Shown: piece after piece, positions 9,498 to 18,562 of the stretch
Layout of the letters: the number at the start of each line of letters is the position of its first letter
How positions within the stretch are numbered: position 1 is the first letter of the stretch
The notes under the pieces: model-generated
Seen by the model: only the letters and a program-made list of their open reading frames with translations
Databases searched by the model: none
Told to the model about the DNA's origin: nothing
Made by a program: the position numbers and the translations under genes
Assembly: GCA_944321125.1 (NCBI GenBank)
Contig: CALUKD010000003.1
Location: 62,001 to 126,000, forward strand
Length of the DNA: 64,000 nt
Reading direction: 5' to 3'
Source of the DNA: Candidatus Butyricimonas faecavium
GTDB taxonomy: Bacteria; Bacteroidota; Bacteroidia; Bacteroidales; Marinifilaceae

Positions 9498-10502
9498 TTA
9501 TAAACGATTCAGTTTCTTTAATGCAGAGAATTTATGGCGGTACATTTTTAAAATATTGGGAATACAGTCATAATGTTGGAATTTTTCGCTAAAAAAGCGT
9601 AACTCCTCTTTTCCGGTAATTTGGTAAAGGATCAGGAATTGCTGGCGAACAAGTCTGAGGTAACCAATCGTACAGGGATCATCTTGGGGATACCCGGGAA
9701 GATCACAACGATTGAAACGAGGCCAAAAACCCATGTCAAACCGGGGAAGTTGGCGAATAAGACCTTCTATACCTTCATTAAACAAGCGTAGTGCGAGAGT
9801 ATGCCCATTGTAATTCTTGTTTTCAGGGACAGCACGAATGTAATCGTATAAGCCCAAAAGACAGAAACTATGGCCGTCTAGTACCCGCGTCGGAAGATCT
9901 GCTACGTATTCTTCATAAAAGGTTTCTTCCTTCTCTCGGTCTACGGAAACACCTCCGGCGGAGATATCCTTCGTGAAAGGGATTAATGCTTGAGTTGCAA
10001 CATTCAAATAGGTATCGTCTGCGGTAAGTTGCCAAGCTCTTAATAATATAGATATTCCTCTGCTTTGTGCGAAGGCGGATTTCCAAGGATGGTAAACGCC
10101 GTATTCGGGTTTGGGTACGTCGGTTAGCCAATAACAACCGAGTTCTGTATGCTCTGTCCGATTATCCATAAACCAATCGGCTATACGGAGGAAATGAGCC
10201 TTTTTCTCTGCAGAGTGTGTTTTTAACCATGAGTGGAATATAGCTAATCCGTATTGCCCGATGGAAATAGGGTAGTAGTGCAGTTTTACATCTTCCACGT
10301 CAATATAAGTCGTGTTCAAAGGAACACCATTTTTATCGAAAGAGTGAATTAGGCGATTGAGTTTGGTTATATCCTCGTCGAATTTGATATAATAATAGCC
10401 TAGCGTTTCAGATTGATTATCCATGTTAATCTCGATCTTGCGATTCGTGTTGAAGTCTCGCAAAAGTTTGCGTAACATGAAAATAGCTTTTTTAATCTTC
10501 AT
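9498..10502 (-). CDS. D-glucuronyl C5-epimerase-like protein
   Basis: This 334-residue protein matches the (alpha/alpha) barrel C-terminal domain of heparan/heparosan glucuronyl C5-epimerases. The conserved elements I recognise are YPISIGQYGLA, WKSAFAQSRGISILLRA, EEYVADLPTRVLDGHSFCLL with GLYDYIRA, and a late Tyr-rich segment. No signal peptide is obvious, so it may act on a lipid-linked intermediate in the cytoplasm. The family converts D-glucuronic to L-iduronic residues within polymers, and the substrate here is inferred to be a uronic acid of the cell-surface glycan. Its start overlaps the end of the upstream GT4 gene by 11 bases, indicating coupled translation. Confidence 0.72.
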   Translation of the reverse strand: MKIKKAIFMLRKLLRDFNTNRKIEINMDNQSETLGYYYIKFDEDITKLNRLIHSFDKNGVPLNTTYIDVEDVKLHYYPISIGQYGLAIFHSWLKTHSAEKKAHFLRIADWFMDNRTEHTELGCYWLTDVPKPEYGVYHPWKSAFAQSRGISILLRAWQLTADDTYLNVATQALIPFTKDISAGGVSVDREKEETFYEEYVADLPTRVLDGHSFCLLGLYDYIRAVPENKNYNGHTLALRLFNEGIEGLIRQLPRFDMGFWPRFNRCDLPGYPQDDPCTIGYLRLVRQQFLILYQITGKEELRFFSEKFQHYDCIPNILKMYRHKFSALKKLNRL

Positions 10503-11778
10503 GGCGGGCCAAGATTTGGGTTAAAGATTGAGTTAAGGATTTGCGAGAATATCGATTGATAGCATCGTTCTCTTTCACCGGAGATTGTGGGTTGAAATTA
10601 TTCAGTAAGGTGTTTAGAAAGTTGAATACGCCTTCTTCATCATCATACTCGAATGTTTTTCCGGCTTTGCAAGTTTGGATGATGCTTGCTGCATCTCCAT
10701 CTGTAGGACCGAGACAAAGAATGGGGGTTCTGGAGCCAATGTACTCGAAGAGCTTACCTGTCAGATTACCTTTACTTCCTTTAATATTGGGGATAATGAG
10801 TAACAGAACAGAAGAACTCTTCATGTACTTGATAGCTTCGGCATGAGTTACGAATGAATGGATTTCCACGAGGTCTCCCAGTTGTTCCGAGAGTTTTTGG
10901 GCTATTCCTTGATCCACTTTACCGACAAAACGTAGTTTGAGTTTACCTGATGCGGAAAGTCTTTTAACCGGGAGGATAAGGGAATCAATCGTGTAGTCGG
11001 CTGCTAGTGTTCCCGTGTAAGTAATCGTGAAAATATTCTCCTTGGGAATAGTGAAGTCGAAATCCTCGGCATCAAATCCGTTTGCGATAACTTTTATTTT
11101 GGAGGCTTGGATTGCTGGGGATTTTGCTGCCAGTTGCTTTTTGATATAATCACTTACCGTGATTACCTGATCTGCTTCCAGAAGAACATTTCGTTCGTAT
11201 TTTCGATCAACAGCTTTTGCAATGACAGTTGGATACATTTTATTATAGTAATAGATATCAGTCCACGGGTCTCGAAAATCGGCAATCCAATGCAGATGGA
11301 ATTGTTTTTTTAGTTTCTGGCCGACTAGGTGGGTTGACATAGGCGGGCCTGTTGTGATAATAGCTTCAATTTCTTCTTCTTGAATAATTTTAATTGCCTG
11401 GTGATAAGCGTGTTTATTCCAGCCTCTCCGGGCATCCGGTAGGAAAAAATTACCTCGGATGAAACGAGCGATCTTTTGCTTGAGGCTAGGTGTCCCTTCA
11501 TTGACAAATCCGCTATATGGGGCACTTGGGGCTTTTGTCAACTTTTTGTAATATTCATATAAACCAGAACAATTGGTGCGATACACAATTTGATTGGCTC
11601 GTACATCTTGTTCTAGGGTGTAATCTTTTATGGGATATTCTGCTTGGGCAGGATCGACCGTGATAATGATCGGATCATAACCGAATTCCGGAAGGTATTT
11701 TGAGAACTTCAGCCAGCGTTGAACTCCCGGTCCCCCAGCAGGAGGCCAATAATAGGTCATGATCAGAATCTTTCTCAC
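10492..11778 (-). CDS. Glycosyltransferase family 4, WbuB-like
   Basis: This 428-residue GT-B protein begins with an N-terminal acceptor-domain signature, TYYWPPAGGPGVQRWLKFSK, seen in the glycosyltransferase group that includes WbuB. The donor half shows the segment ITYTGTLAADYTIDSL and a late SKGNLTGKLFEYIGSRTPIL stretch, where the glutamate contacts the nucleotide sugar. It has no clear membrane span and is likely peripheral on the cytoplasmic face. It lies 10 bases after the aminotransferase gene and overlaps the C5-epimerase-like gene by 11 bases. It probably transfers one of the uronic or amino sugars made by the neighbours, but the sugar is unknown. Confidence 0.85.
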   Translation of the reverse strand: MRKILIMTYYWPPAGGPGVQRWLKFSKYLPEFGYDPIIITVDPAQAEYPIKDYTLEQDVRANQIVYRTNCSGLYEYYKKLTKAPSAPYSGFVNEGTPSLKQKIARFIRGNFFLPDARRGWNKHAYHQAIKIIQEEEIEAIITTGPPMSTHLVGQKLKKQFHLHWIADFRDPWTDIYYYNKMYPTVIAKAVDRKYERNVLLEADQVITVSDYIKKQLAAKSPAIQASKIKVIANGFDAEDFDFTIPKENIFTITYTGTLAADYTIDSLILPVKRLSASGKLKLRFVGKVDQGIAQKLSEQLGDLVEIHSFVTHAEAIKYMKSSSVLLLIIPNIKGSKGNLTGKLFEYIGSRTPILCLGPTDGDAASIIQTCKAGKTFEYDDEEGVFNFLNTLLNNFNPQSPVKENDAINRYSRKSLTQSLTQILARHED

Positions 11779-11788
11779 GGTGGTATCT

Positions 11789-12922
11789 CTATTGGTTAAA
11801 AAATGCTCGAATATTTTCTATGATATATTCTTGCTCCTCCGCTTTCATTTCAGTGTGCATGGGGAGAGACAAAACTTCTTCGCTCAATTGTTCGGCAACG
11901 GGGAAAGTTCCTTTACCCTGTCCTTCTTTAGTATAAGCTTCTTGTAAATGCAAAGGAATCGGGTAGTAGATCATGCTGGGGATATCATGCTCTGCCAAGA
12001 AAGATTTTAATTTGTCCCGTAGGTGATTTTCAACCCGGATGGTGTACTGGTGGAACACGTGTGTGCTATTATCAGCCCGTTGTGGAAGGATAACCCCTTT
12101 TACAGCGGCTAAACCTTTGTCATAGCGTTCGGCGACTTGATTGCGGGCAGCCGAATATTCATCGAGATATTTTAGTTTCACATCCAAAATAGCGGCTTGC
12201 AAGGTATCCAAACGGGAATTACACCCCACGACACTGTGGTGATATTTGATCTTTTGTCCGTGATTAGCAATCATGCTGGCTCGTTCAGCCAATTCATGAT
12301 CCCGGATAAATAAGGCTCCGCCGTCCCCGTAACATCCCAGATTTTTGGAAGGGAAGAAAGAGGTTGTTCCAATATCCCCGATACATCCGGCTTTTTGTTG
12401 GAGTCCGTTATTGAACGTGTAGGTAGCCCCGATAGCCTGTGCCGTGTCTTCTACCACGTAAAGTTTGTGGCGGCGAGCAATATCCATGAGTGGTTCCATG
12501 TCCGCACATTGACCGTACAGGTGAACGGGAACGATTGCTTTTGTACGGGATGTAATCTTTTCCTCTATTTGGGTAACATCTATCGTGAAACGGTCGGCAA
12601 CACAATCCACGAAGATGGGGTTTAGCCGTAAAAGGGCAATAACTTCGGCTGTGGCCACGTAAGTATGAACGGGTACGATTACCTCGTCTCCGGGTTGTAG
12701 GCCGAGAGTCATTAAAGCAATTTGTAAAGCATCAGTGCCGTTAGCACAAGGAACAACATGCTCTACTTGATTATACTCCGCCAGATGTTGGGCGAAAGTC
12801 TTCACCTGTGGGCCGTTAATGAAAGCCGTGGTATCAAGTACTTCCTGTATGGCGTTATTTATTTCCTCCCGGATGCGTTCATATTGTCCGTGAAGATCTA
12901 CCATTGTGATTTTCATGGTCAT
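11789..12922 (-). CDS. DegT/DnrJ/EryC1/StrS PLP-dependent sugar aminotransferase (WbpE-like)
   Basis: This protein of about 375-377 residues belongs to the sugar aminotransferase family, which transfers an amino group from glutamate to a keto-sugar nucleotide. Landmarks are the N-terminal VDLHGQYERI, NGTDALQIAL for cofactor phosphate contact, VEDTAQAIGA, and the FFPSKNLG motif near residue 190 whose lysine binds PLP. Together with the following acetyltransferase it resembles the WbpE/WlbC step, giving UDP-2-acetamido-3-amino-glucuronate. The partner dehydrogenases WbpA and WbpB were not seen in this window. ATG at 12916 is as likely a start as 12922. The gap to the acetyltransferase gene is 10 bases. 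Confidence 0.88.
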   Translation of the reverse strand: MTMKITMVDLHGQYERIREEINNAIQEVLDTTAFINGPQVKTFAQHLAEYNQVEHVVPCANGTDALQIALMTLGLQPGDEVIVPVHTYVATAEVIALLRLNPIFVDCVADRFTIDVTQIEEKITSRTKAIVPVHLYGQCADMEPLMDIARRHKLYVVEDTAQAIGATYTFNNGLQQKAGCIGDIGTTSFFPSKNLGCYGDGGALFIRDHELAERASMIANHGQKIKYHHSVVGCNSRLDTLQAAILDVKLKYLDEYSAARNQVAERYDKGLAAVKGVILPQRADNSTHVFHQYTIRVENHLRDKLKSFLAEHDIPSMIYYPIPLHLQEAYTKEGQGKGTFPVAEQLSEEVLSLPMHTEMKAEEQEYIIENIRAFFNQ

Positions 12923-12932
12923 ACAATTATAT

Positions 12933-13511
12933 TTATTCTTCTATTTTTTGAACTAACCCGTTTTGTAAATGATAGCGTTGTTTGCTTTCCGGACATTCTG
13001 CTATTCCTTTTTCGTCAAAATGAAGCCGATGTCCGTATTCACTCATCCAACCGATTTGTTTGGCCGGATTGCCGACGAGTAAGGCGTAGGCTGGGACTGT
13101 TTTTGTTACGACAGCTCCGGCTCCGATAAAGGCGTAAGCACCGATGTCATGTCCGCAAACGATCGTGGCGTTTGCCCCGATGGTTGCTCCTTTACCCACG
13201 TGTGTTTTTGCATATTGGCTTTTCCGGTTTACGGCACTACGGGGATTGGTTACGTTCGTGAACACACATGATGGTCCTAAGAAAACATCATCGTCACAAG
13301 TTACCCCCGTGTACACGGATACGTTATTCTGCACTTTAACTTGGTTCCCGAGAACGACTTCCGGGGATATGACTACATTTTGTCCAATGTTGCAATTCTC
13401 CCCGATTCGACAATTACTCATGATGTGAGAGAAATGCCATATTTTAGTTCCCTTTCCGATTGTGGCGCCTTCGTCTATGATGGCGGTCTCGTGTACGAAA
13501 TAATCTTTCAT
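12933..13511 (-). CDS. Hexapeptide-repeat sugar N-acetyltransferase (WbpD/WlbB-like)
   Basis: This 192-residue left-handed beta-helix acyltransferase has hexapeptide repeats running from about residue 10 to 160 (EGATIGKGTKIWHF, GENCNIGQNVVI and so on). The IWHFSHI segment and the CVFTNVTNPRSA loop are typical of WbpD/WlbB, which acetylates the 3-amino group of UDP-2-acetamido-3-amino-2,3-dideoxy-glucuronate. It is first in the minus-strand polysaccharide operon, with a promoter-like TAnnTTTG box 20 bases upstream. It is directly followed by the matching aminotransferase, which supports the assignment. A related perosamine or FucNAc acetyltransferase is the alternative. Confidence 0.87.
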   Translation of the reverse strand: MKDYFVHETAIIDEGATIGKGTKIWHFSHIMSNCRIGENCNIGQNVVISPEVVLGNQVKVQNNVSVYTGVTCDDDVFLGPSCVFTNVTNPRSAVNRKSQYAKTHVGKGATIGANATIVCGHDIGAYAFIGAGAVVTKTVPAYALLVGNPAKQIGWMSEYGHRLHFDEKGIAECPESKQRYHLQNGLVQKIEE

Positions 13512-13530
13512 ATTTGAATCATTTTACGGA

Positions 13531-13561
13531 CAAAGATAGTTTTTCTATTAAAGTATTGAAA
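13531..13561 (-). promoter_or_regulatory. Promoter of the minus-strand polysaccharide operon
   Basis: Read on the minus strand, TTTC (13558-13561) is followed after 19 bases by TATCTTTG (13531-13538), which fits the Bacteroidota -33/-7 promoter layout. The acetyltransferase start codon at 13511 is 19 bases further on, implying a very short leader. Confidence 0.6.
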
Positions 13562-13590
13562 GAAACGGGAATGATGTTTTTTAAGGGAAT

Positions 13591-13620
13591 AAAAAAGCCA
13601 CCCGTTAAGGCGGCTTTTTT
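13591..13620 (-). terminator. Intrinsic terminator after the PpiD-like gene
   Basis: The arms AAAAAAGCCACC (13591-13602) and GGCGGCTTTTTT (13609-13620) flank a 6-base loop. The single non-Watson-Crick position is G-U in minus-strand RNA but A-C in plus-strand RNA, so the structure favours minus-strand transcripts. A T-run closes it. It lies 18 bases after the stop of the foldase gene. Confidence 0.85.
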
Positions 13621-13637
13621 ATTTGTGGTTTAGGTTA

Positions 13638-15761
13638 CTAGTAAAATTTGTATCTTGTATCAACCACCCCGGCATTTTTTACTAATGCTGGAAGAATCAA
13701 ACGGAACTTAGTGTACAGATTCGTTTGTTCGATACTTCTTTTTGCAGCCTCAATTTGTTCGGGAGTAACTGCTTCAACAGTTTTGGAGTTTACCACCACT
13801 ACATAAACTCCTTGGTTACCGATAATCGGTTTAGATATCTCGTTTTCTTTCATTGTAACAACTTCGGCTGTCAGCACGGGTTCTATACCAACTCCGGGGA
13901 CTTGGAATGAACTGAAACTAACATCCGTGGCATCCATTACTTCTGCATTGGCCTTTTGAGCTACGGAAAGTAAACTTTCGCTTCCGGAAATAGCGTTCGT
14001 TAATTCTTTAGCGATAATTTCACCTTTCTTTTTACGGATAAGTTCTGTCCTGATGGCAGTAGAAACAGAATTCAGAGGTGCGATACCTTCTTCTTGAATT
14101 CCGGTCAGAACCACAACAGAGAATTTGTCTCCTGCTTCAAAAATCGGGGATTTCTCTTTGGTAGTCAAAATGAATCCCGGTTCTTCAGCCATATAAGCCT
14201 CACGGATAATCTCTCTTGCGTTATCAATTCCCGCAATCTGATAATCGTTTTTGCCTAAGTTTGCAATACGTTTGGTTTGATTGTTGGCCGTTAAAGCGGC
14301 TTCAAAGTCTTCTACGGTATTAATGTTGTTTGCAAAAGTACGTGCATCGTTATAAATCTTGTTAATTGTTTGTTGAGACGGTGTAATTTCTTTTGCAACG
14401 ATTCCAATTTGTACCTTCTCAACAGGTTTTGATTTGTCGGTTACTTGCAAAATATGGAAACCGTAATTTGATCTTACGACTTTCACCTCATTTTTATTGG
14501 AGAAGAAAGCTGAGTCTGCGATGGGTTGTAACATCTGATCCTGTGTGAACCATCCGAAATCACCACCGTTTACAGAGGTATTCTGATCGGCAGAATATTG
14601 TCTTGCTAAAGCATCGAAATCTCCACCTTTACGAATTAAGCCAGCTAAACTATCGGCTAATTTTTCTGATTGAGCCATATTATTTGATGCGATCAAAATA
14701 TGGCGGGCTCTTACAGAATCAGGCAATGCACGACGGTCAGCAACACGAACGATGTTGTAGGCGTTATCTTGCAAATAAGGTCCGAATACGGCATCGCTCT
14801 TTTCCGTGAATAAAAATTCGTCTAATTCTTCATTATTTAATTCCCCCTTTTTGTAATATTTCGGTTGGAATCTTTTTTCAGATGAAAGATTAGCGAATTC
14901 AAGCACATTTTTTGCTTCTGCAAATTCAGGTTTCAAATCATTTACCCAGTCTTCCGTTTCTTTGATGTCTTCGGCTGAAGCAGTAATGTCAAAGTTCACG
15001 TAAGCGATTTGTCTGGCTTCTTCTTGTTCAAACAAATATTTGTGAGAATTATAATAATCTTTAATTTCGTTAGCAGTTACTTTTACGGCAGAATCACTAA
15101 CCGTATTGTAGCTTTTCATGATAAAACTGATATCTGCTGTTGTTGCTATACTTTCTGCGAGTTCTTTGGCTTGAGCATCTGTTACAAATAAACTTTTTGC
15201 CAGCAGAGTATTGTACTTTTCTTGTTTACGAGCCGTGTTTACTTGCTCTTCCATGTTCAACCAATATTCCTTTTGCGGGGTTCCGGCAGGAGCTTCGATC
15301 AATTGTTTGATGATCAAACGAGCTCTTTCTTTATCTACCTGTCCCGTGTTAGGATCTGCGAATAATTGGCTGACAGCAGGATTCATGTTACTTCCTAGTA
15401 AGAAATCGTATAGTTCATCTCCGCTAACATCCAAGCCTAATTTCTCGTATTCCTTGTTCAGAATGATTTCAGAAACAATTTGATTCCAAGTATTTTCCCG
15501 AATCATTCTTTGTTGGTCATCTGTCAACGCCGACAATCCGTTCATACTTTTGATGAAATCTTCATTCTTCATTATTTTTTGTTGATATTCCTGAATACCG
15601 ATAGATTCACCTCCAACTTCCCCAACTTCGTTTCTAGAACGATTAATAAGGCTGGCGCCTGAGCTGAGAGCATCACCAACAATAAACGCCACGAGGGCTA
15701 ATCCAATCACGATACTAACAAGTACTCCACCGCGATTTCTAATTTTTTGTAACGTTGCCAT
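13638..15761 (-). CDS. PpiD/SurA-like peptidyl-prolyl isomerase, membrane anchored
   Basis: This 707-residue periplasmic folding factor has an N-terminal anchor helix (about residues 12-32) after a short basic cytoplasmic start, as in PpiD. A SurA_N-type chaperone domain follows. A parvulin rotamase domain at about residues 350-460 is marked by ARHILIASNN and the GGDFGWF segment with FGFHIL-like YGFHILQV. A second, divergent C-terminal region follows. It probably assists outer-membrane proteins and lipoproteins as they leave the Sec translocon. It is followed by a strong terminator and preceded by a 114-base gap from topA. Bacteroidota genomes usually carry this as a single housekeeping gene. 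Confidence 0.9.
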   Translation of the reverse strand: MATLQKIRNRGGVLVSIVIGLALVAFIVGDALSSGASLINRSRNEVGEVGGESIGIQEYQQKIMKNEDFIKSMNGLSALTDDQQRMIRENTWNQIVSEIILNKEYEKLGLDVSGDELYDFLLGSNMNPAVSQLFADPNTGQVDKERARLIIKQLIEAPAGTPQKEYWLNMEEQVNTARKQEKYNTLLAKSLFVTDAQAKELAESIATTADISFIMKSYNTVSDSAVKVTANEIKDYYNSHKYLFEQEEARQIAYVNFDITASAEDIKETEDWVNDLKPEFAEAKNVLEFANLSSEKRFQPKYYKKGELNNEELDEFLFTEKSDAVFGPYLQDNAYNIVRVADRRALPDSVRARHILIASNNMAQSEKLADSLAGLIRKGGDFDALARQYSADQNTSVNGGDFGWFTQDQMLQPIADSAFFSNKNEVKVVRSNYGFHILQVTDKSKPVEKVQIGIVAKEITPSQQTINKIYNDARTFANNINTVEDFEAALTANNQTKRIANLGKNDYQIAGIDNAREIIREAYMAEEPGFILTTKEKSPIFEAGDKFSVVVLTGIQEEGIAPLNSVSTAIRTELIRKKKGEIIAKELTNAISGSESLLSVAQKANAEVMDATDVSFSSFQVPGVGIEPVLTAEVVTMKENEISKPIIGNQGVYVVVVNSKTVEAVTPEQIEAAKRSIEQTNLYTKFRLILPALVKNAGVVDTRYKFY

Positions 15762-15875
15762 TTATATTAAAATTTTATGTTTCTACACACGAATTTATTC
15801 TATTTTTCGAGGGTACGAATATATAAAATGGATTGGTTTTATGCAAATAAATTTCAACCCCTTTCGTTTATTGCC

Positions 15876-18248
15876 CTATTCCTTCTTTTTCGTTGCCTTT
15901 TTTGTCTCTTTTTTGGTTGTTTTCGGAGTTGTTTTCTTTGTTTCCTTTTTCGTCGTTTTTTTCTTGCTATCTCCACCTTTTGCAATGATTTCCATCGTTT
16001 CTTCAAAGGTCAGTTTATCTGCTTCTTTTCCCTTGGGAATCTTATAGTTTACTTTATTGAAGGTAATATAAGGTCCAAAACGACCGTTGAGAATTTGCAC
16101 TCCGTTTTCAAATTCTTGAATTTTCCTGTTTTTTTCAATTTCCCGTTTCTCTTTGATTCGTTCGATGGCAGTTTCAAGAGTTATTGTACCCGGATCGTCA
16201 ATGCCTTTTTTCAAGGAAACAAAAAGTTGGTTGTGCTTGATATAAGGTCCAAAACGGCCGATACCGACACTAACGGGTTTCTCTTCAAATTCTCCGAGTT
16301 GACGAGGAAATTTGAATAAGTCTAAAGCTTCCTCCAAAGTAATAGTTTCCATCAGTTGCCCTTTGAGTAGTCCGGCATAGCGTACGTTTTCTCCTTCACC
16401 GATCTGTGCCATCGGTCCGAATCGTCCAATTCGTACGACAACGGCTTCTCCCGTTTGTGGATCTTTACCGAGTTCCCGTGCTCCAGTATTTCGTTCGGAT
16501 TCTTTTAACGTTTTCTCCACATTTGCGTGGAAAGGCTGATAAAACGTTCCGATCATGGATTGCCATTCCACTTCTCCTTCAGCAATATGGTCAAGTGCAT
16601 CTTCGGCATTTGCCGTGAAATTATAATCCATGATATTCATGAAATAATTAGAAAGAAAATCCGTCACGACCATTCCAATATCCGAGGGAAACAATTTTTT
16701 CTTTTCTGCACCGAATATCCGGTTGATCTTTTTGACTTTTATTTCTTGCCCTTTAAGGTCTATCTGGTCTAATTGGCGCTCGGTACCATCTCGACTTTCT
16801 CGTAAAATATATCCCCGGTTCTGAATGGTAGTAATTGTGGGCGCATACGTGGAAGGACGTCCAATTCCTAAGGCTTCCATCTTTTTCACGAGACTGGCTT
16901 CCGTGTAGCGGGGAGGGTGTGTCGTGTATTGTTCCAAAGCTTGGATCAAGGAACGTTGTAATTGATCTCCCTTGTGTATTGCCGGCAATAATGCTGTTTC
17001 GTCATCTTCTTTTTCGTCATCGAAAGACTCCATGTACACTTTAAGGAAACCATCAAAAATGATTACTTCACCTACGGCCTCGAACGTGTATTTTTCACCT
17101 GCAATAGCGATAGTTATTGTCGTTTTTTCCAATTCTGCCTCTGCCATTTGGGATGCGAGAGTCCGTTTTCGGATTAGCGAATAAAGTTGTTGTTCATTTT
17201 TGTCCCCGCTAATTGTTTCCTTGTCCATGTAGGTCGGACGAATGGCTTCGTGGGCTTCTTGTGCCCCTTTCGTCTTTGTGGCGAAATTTCTAGGTTTGGA
17301 ATATTTTTCTCCTAGCGTGTTGCAAATAACGGCTTTTGCTGCATTAATGGCTAGTTGCGACAGGTTCACAGAGTCTGTTCTCATATAGGTGATATACCCT
17401 TGTTCGTATAGCTTTTGAGCTACAGCCATTGTCTGGGAAACAGAAAAACCCAATTTTCGGGATGCTTCCTGTTGTAACGTGGATGTCGTGAATGGTGGTG
17501 CTGGTTTACGACTGCTTGGTTTGGTCTCGACATCACTTACCGTGAACGTAGCTTTTTTACAATGTTCCAAAAAGTTAATGGTATCTTCTTGTGTGGCAAA
17601 ACGTTCGGACAATTCAGCCTTTAAAGGGACCGAATTACCATTAGCATCCGTGGTTTCGAATGTTCCGGTAACCTTATAGTATTTTTGTTCAACGAAATGA
17701 TTAATCTCCCGTTCCCGTTCAACGATGAGTTTTACAGCAACGGATTGAACTCGTCCGGCAGATAAGGAAGGTTTCACCTTTTTCCACAAGACCGGCGAAA
17801 CTTCGAATCCGACCAAACGATCGAGAACCCGACGGGCTTGCTGGGCATCCACGAGGTTTTTATCAATGTCCCGTGGATTATTGATTGCGTGTAAAATAGC
17901 ATCTTTCGTGATTTCATGGAAAACGATCCGCTTCGTATTCTCCTTTTTCAAGCCTAAAACCTCGAACAAGTGCCAAGCGATAGCCTCTCCCTCGCGGTCT
18001 TCATCAGATGCTAACCATACCGTTTTGGCTTCTTTGGCAAGTTGTTTCAGTTCTTTTACAATTGCTTTTTTGTCGGGGGATATTTCATATTTTGGTTGGA
18101 AATTATGTTCTATATCAATCCCCAAGTCTTTTTTTTCAAGATCTCGGATATGCCCGAAGCTGGATTTTACAACATAATTCTCTCCTAAAAAACGTTCAAT
18201 AGTCTTGGCTTTAGCCGGAGACTCGACAATTACTAAATTTTCAATCAT
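15876..18248 (-). CDS. topA: DNA topoisomerase I
   Basis: This 790-residue type IA topoisomerase relaxes negatively supercoiled DNA. The Toprim domain at the N-terminus shows VIVESPAKAKT and ASDEDREGEAIAWHL. The catalytic tyrosine is Tyr288 in YITYMRTDS. The C-terminal part has repeats of the RFGPY type (GRFGPMAQIG, GRFGPYIKHN, GRFGPYITFN) instead of cysteine zinc fingers, and ends in a long Lys/Thr-rich tail, as in other Bacteroidota enzymes. All catalytic elements are intact. A plausible promoter lies 80 bases upstream, and the gene appears to be monocistronic. Confidence 0.97.
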   Translation of the reverse strand: MIENLVIVESPAKAKTIERFLGENYVVKSSFGHIRDLEKKDLGIDIEHNFQPKYEISPDKKAIVKELKQLAKEAKTVWLASDEDREGEAIAWHLFEVLGLKKENTKRIVFHEITKDAILHAINNPRDIDKNLVDAQQARRVLDRLVGFEVSPVLWKKVKPSLSAGRVQSVAVKLIVEREREINHFVEQKYYKVTGTFETTDANGNSVPLKAELSERFATQEDTINFLEHCKKATFTVSDVETKPSSRKPAPPFTTSTLQQEASRKLGFSVSQTMAVAQKLYEQGYITYMRTDSVNLSQLAINAAKAVICNTLGEKYSKPRNFATKTKGAQEAHEAIRPTYMDKETISGDKNEQQLYSLIRKRTLASQMAEAELEKTTITIAIAGEKYTFEAVGEVIIFDGFLKVYMESFDDEKEDDETALLPAIHKGDQLQRSLIQALEQYTTHPPRYTEASLVKKMEALGIGRPSTYAPTITTIQNRGYILRESRDGTERQLDQIDLKGQEIKVKKINRIFGAEKKKLFPSDIGMVVTDFLSNYFMNIMDYNFTANAEDALDHIAEGEVEWQSMIGTFYQPFHANVEKTLKESERNTGARELGKDPQTGEAVVVRIGRFGPMAQIGEGENVRYAGLLKGQLMETITLEEALDLFKFPRQLGEFEEKPVSVGIGRFGPYIKHNQLFVSLKKGIDDPGTITLETAIERIKEKREIEKNRKIQEFENGVQILNGRFGPYITFNKVNYKIPKGKEADKLTFEETMEIIAKGGDSKKKTTKKETKKTTPKTTKKETKKATKKKE

Positions 18249-18329
18249 ATACGATTTTCTTTTACATTTCCGTTTCCTTCCAAAACGGATTTATCGCTTT
18301 CTTAAGCTGTTCGTCCTAAAATTAGGGTG

Positions 18330-18359
18330 CAAACTTACGTAAAACAATTGAAAATGAAA
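18330..18359 (-). promoter_or_regulatory. Probable topA promoter
   Basis: On the minus strand TAAGTTTG (18330-18337) matches TAnnTTTG. TTTC (18356-18359) is 18 bases upstream as a near -33 box. The topA start at 18248 leaves a leader of roughly 75 bases. Confidence 0.5.
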
Positions 18360-18408
18360 AACTCTACCCATTTTTTAGTAAAAAACTCTCTCCCAAATAG
18401 TAAAGAAG

Positions 18409-18472
18409 GTGTTTAAAAAGTACTCATCTGCTGCGTTCCTGCTTTACAAAGACGAGTCTTGCATCTAAACAC
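18409..18472. repeat. Inverted-repeat element of unknown type between topA and the double-thioredoxin gene
   Basis: GTGTTTA at 18409-18415 is matched by TAAACAC at 18466-18472, enclosing 50 bases that are richer in GC than their surroundings and contain a smaller AGAC/GTCT pair on the minus strand. No ORF fits. It may be a dispersed repeat or a structured transcript end. The remainder of 18249-18498 shows nothing else besides the topA promoter. Confidence 0.35.
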
Positions 18473-18498
18473 TTTTTTAACAACTTTCTAAAATGAAG

Positions 18499-18533
18499 AA
18501 AAGGCTGGCTATTTATTTTTTAGCCAGCCTTTT
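18499..18533 (-). terminator. Intrinsic terminator after the double-thioredoxin gene
   Basis: The 13-base perfect arms AAAAGGCTGGCTA (18499-18511) and TAGCCAGCCTTTT (18521-18533) enclose a 9-base A/T loop. It lies 30 bases past the stop of the minus-strand thioredoxin gene and ends that transcript. Confidence 0.85.
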
Positions 18534-18562
18534 AAAGTATATGATTATAAGTTTTTGGGAAC

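Noticed and set aside
15777..16319. 180-codon plus-strand frame opposite the topA 3' end
   Set aside because: It is the shadow of the Lys-rich topA tail, giving a Phe-rich translation with no independent support.
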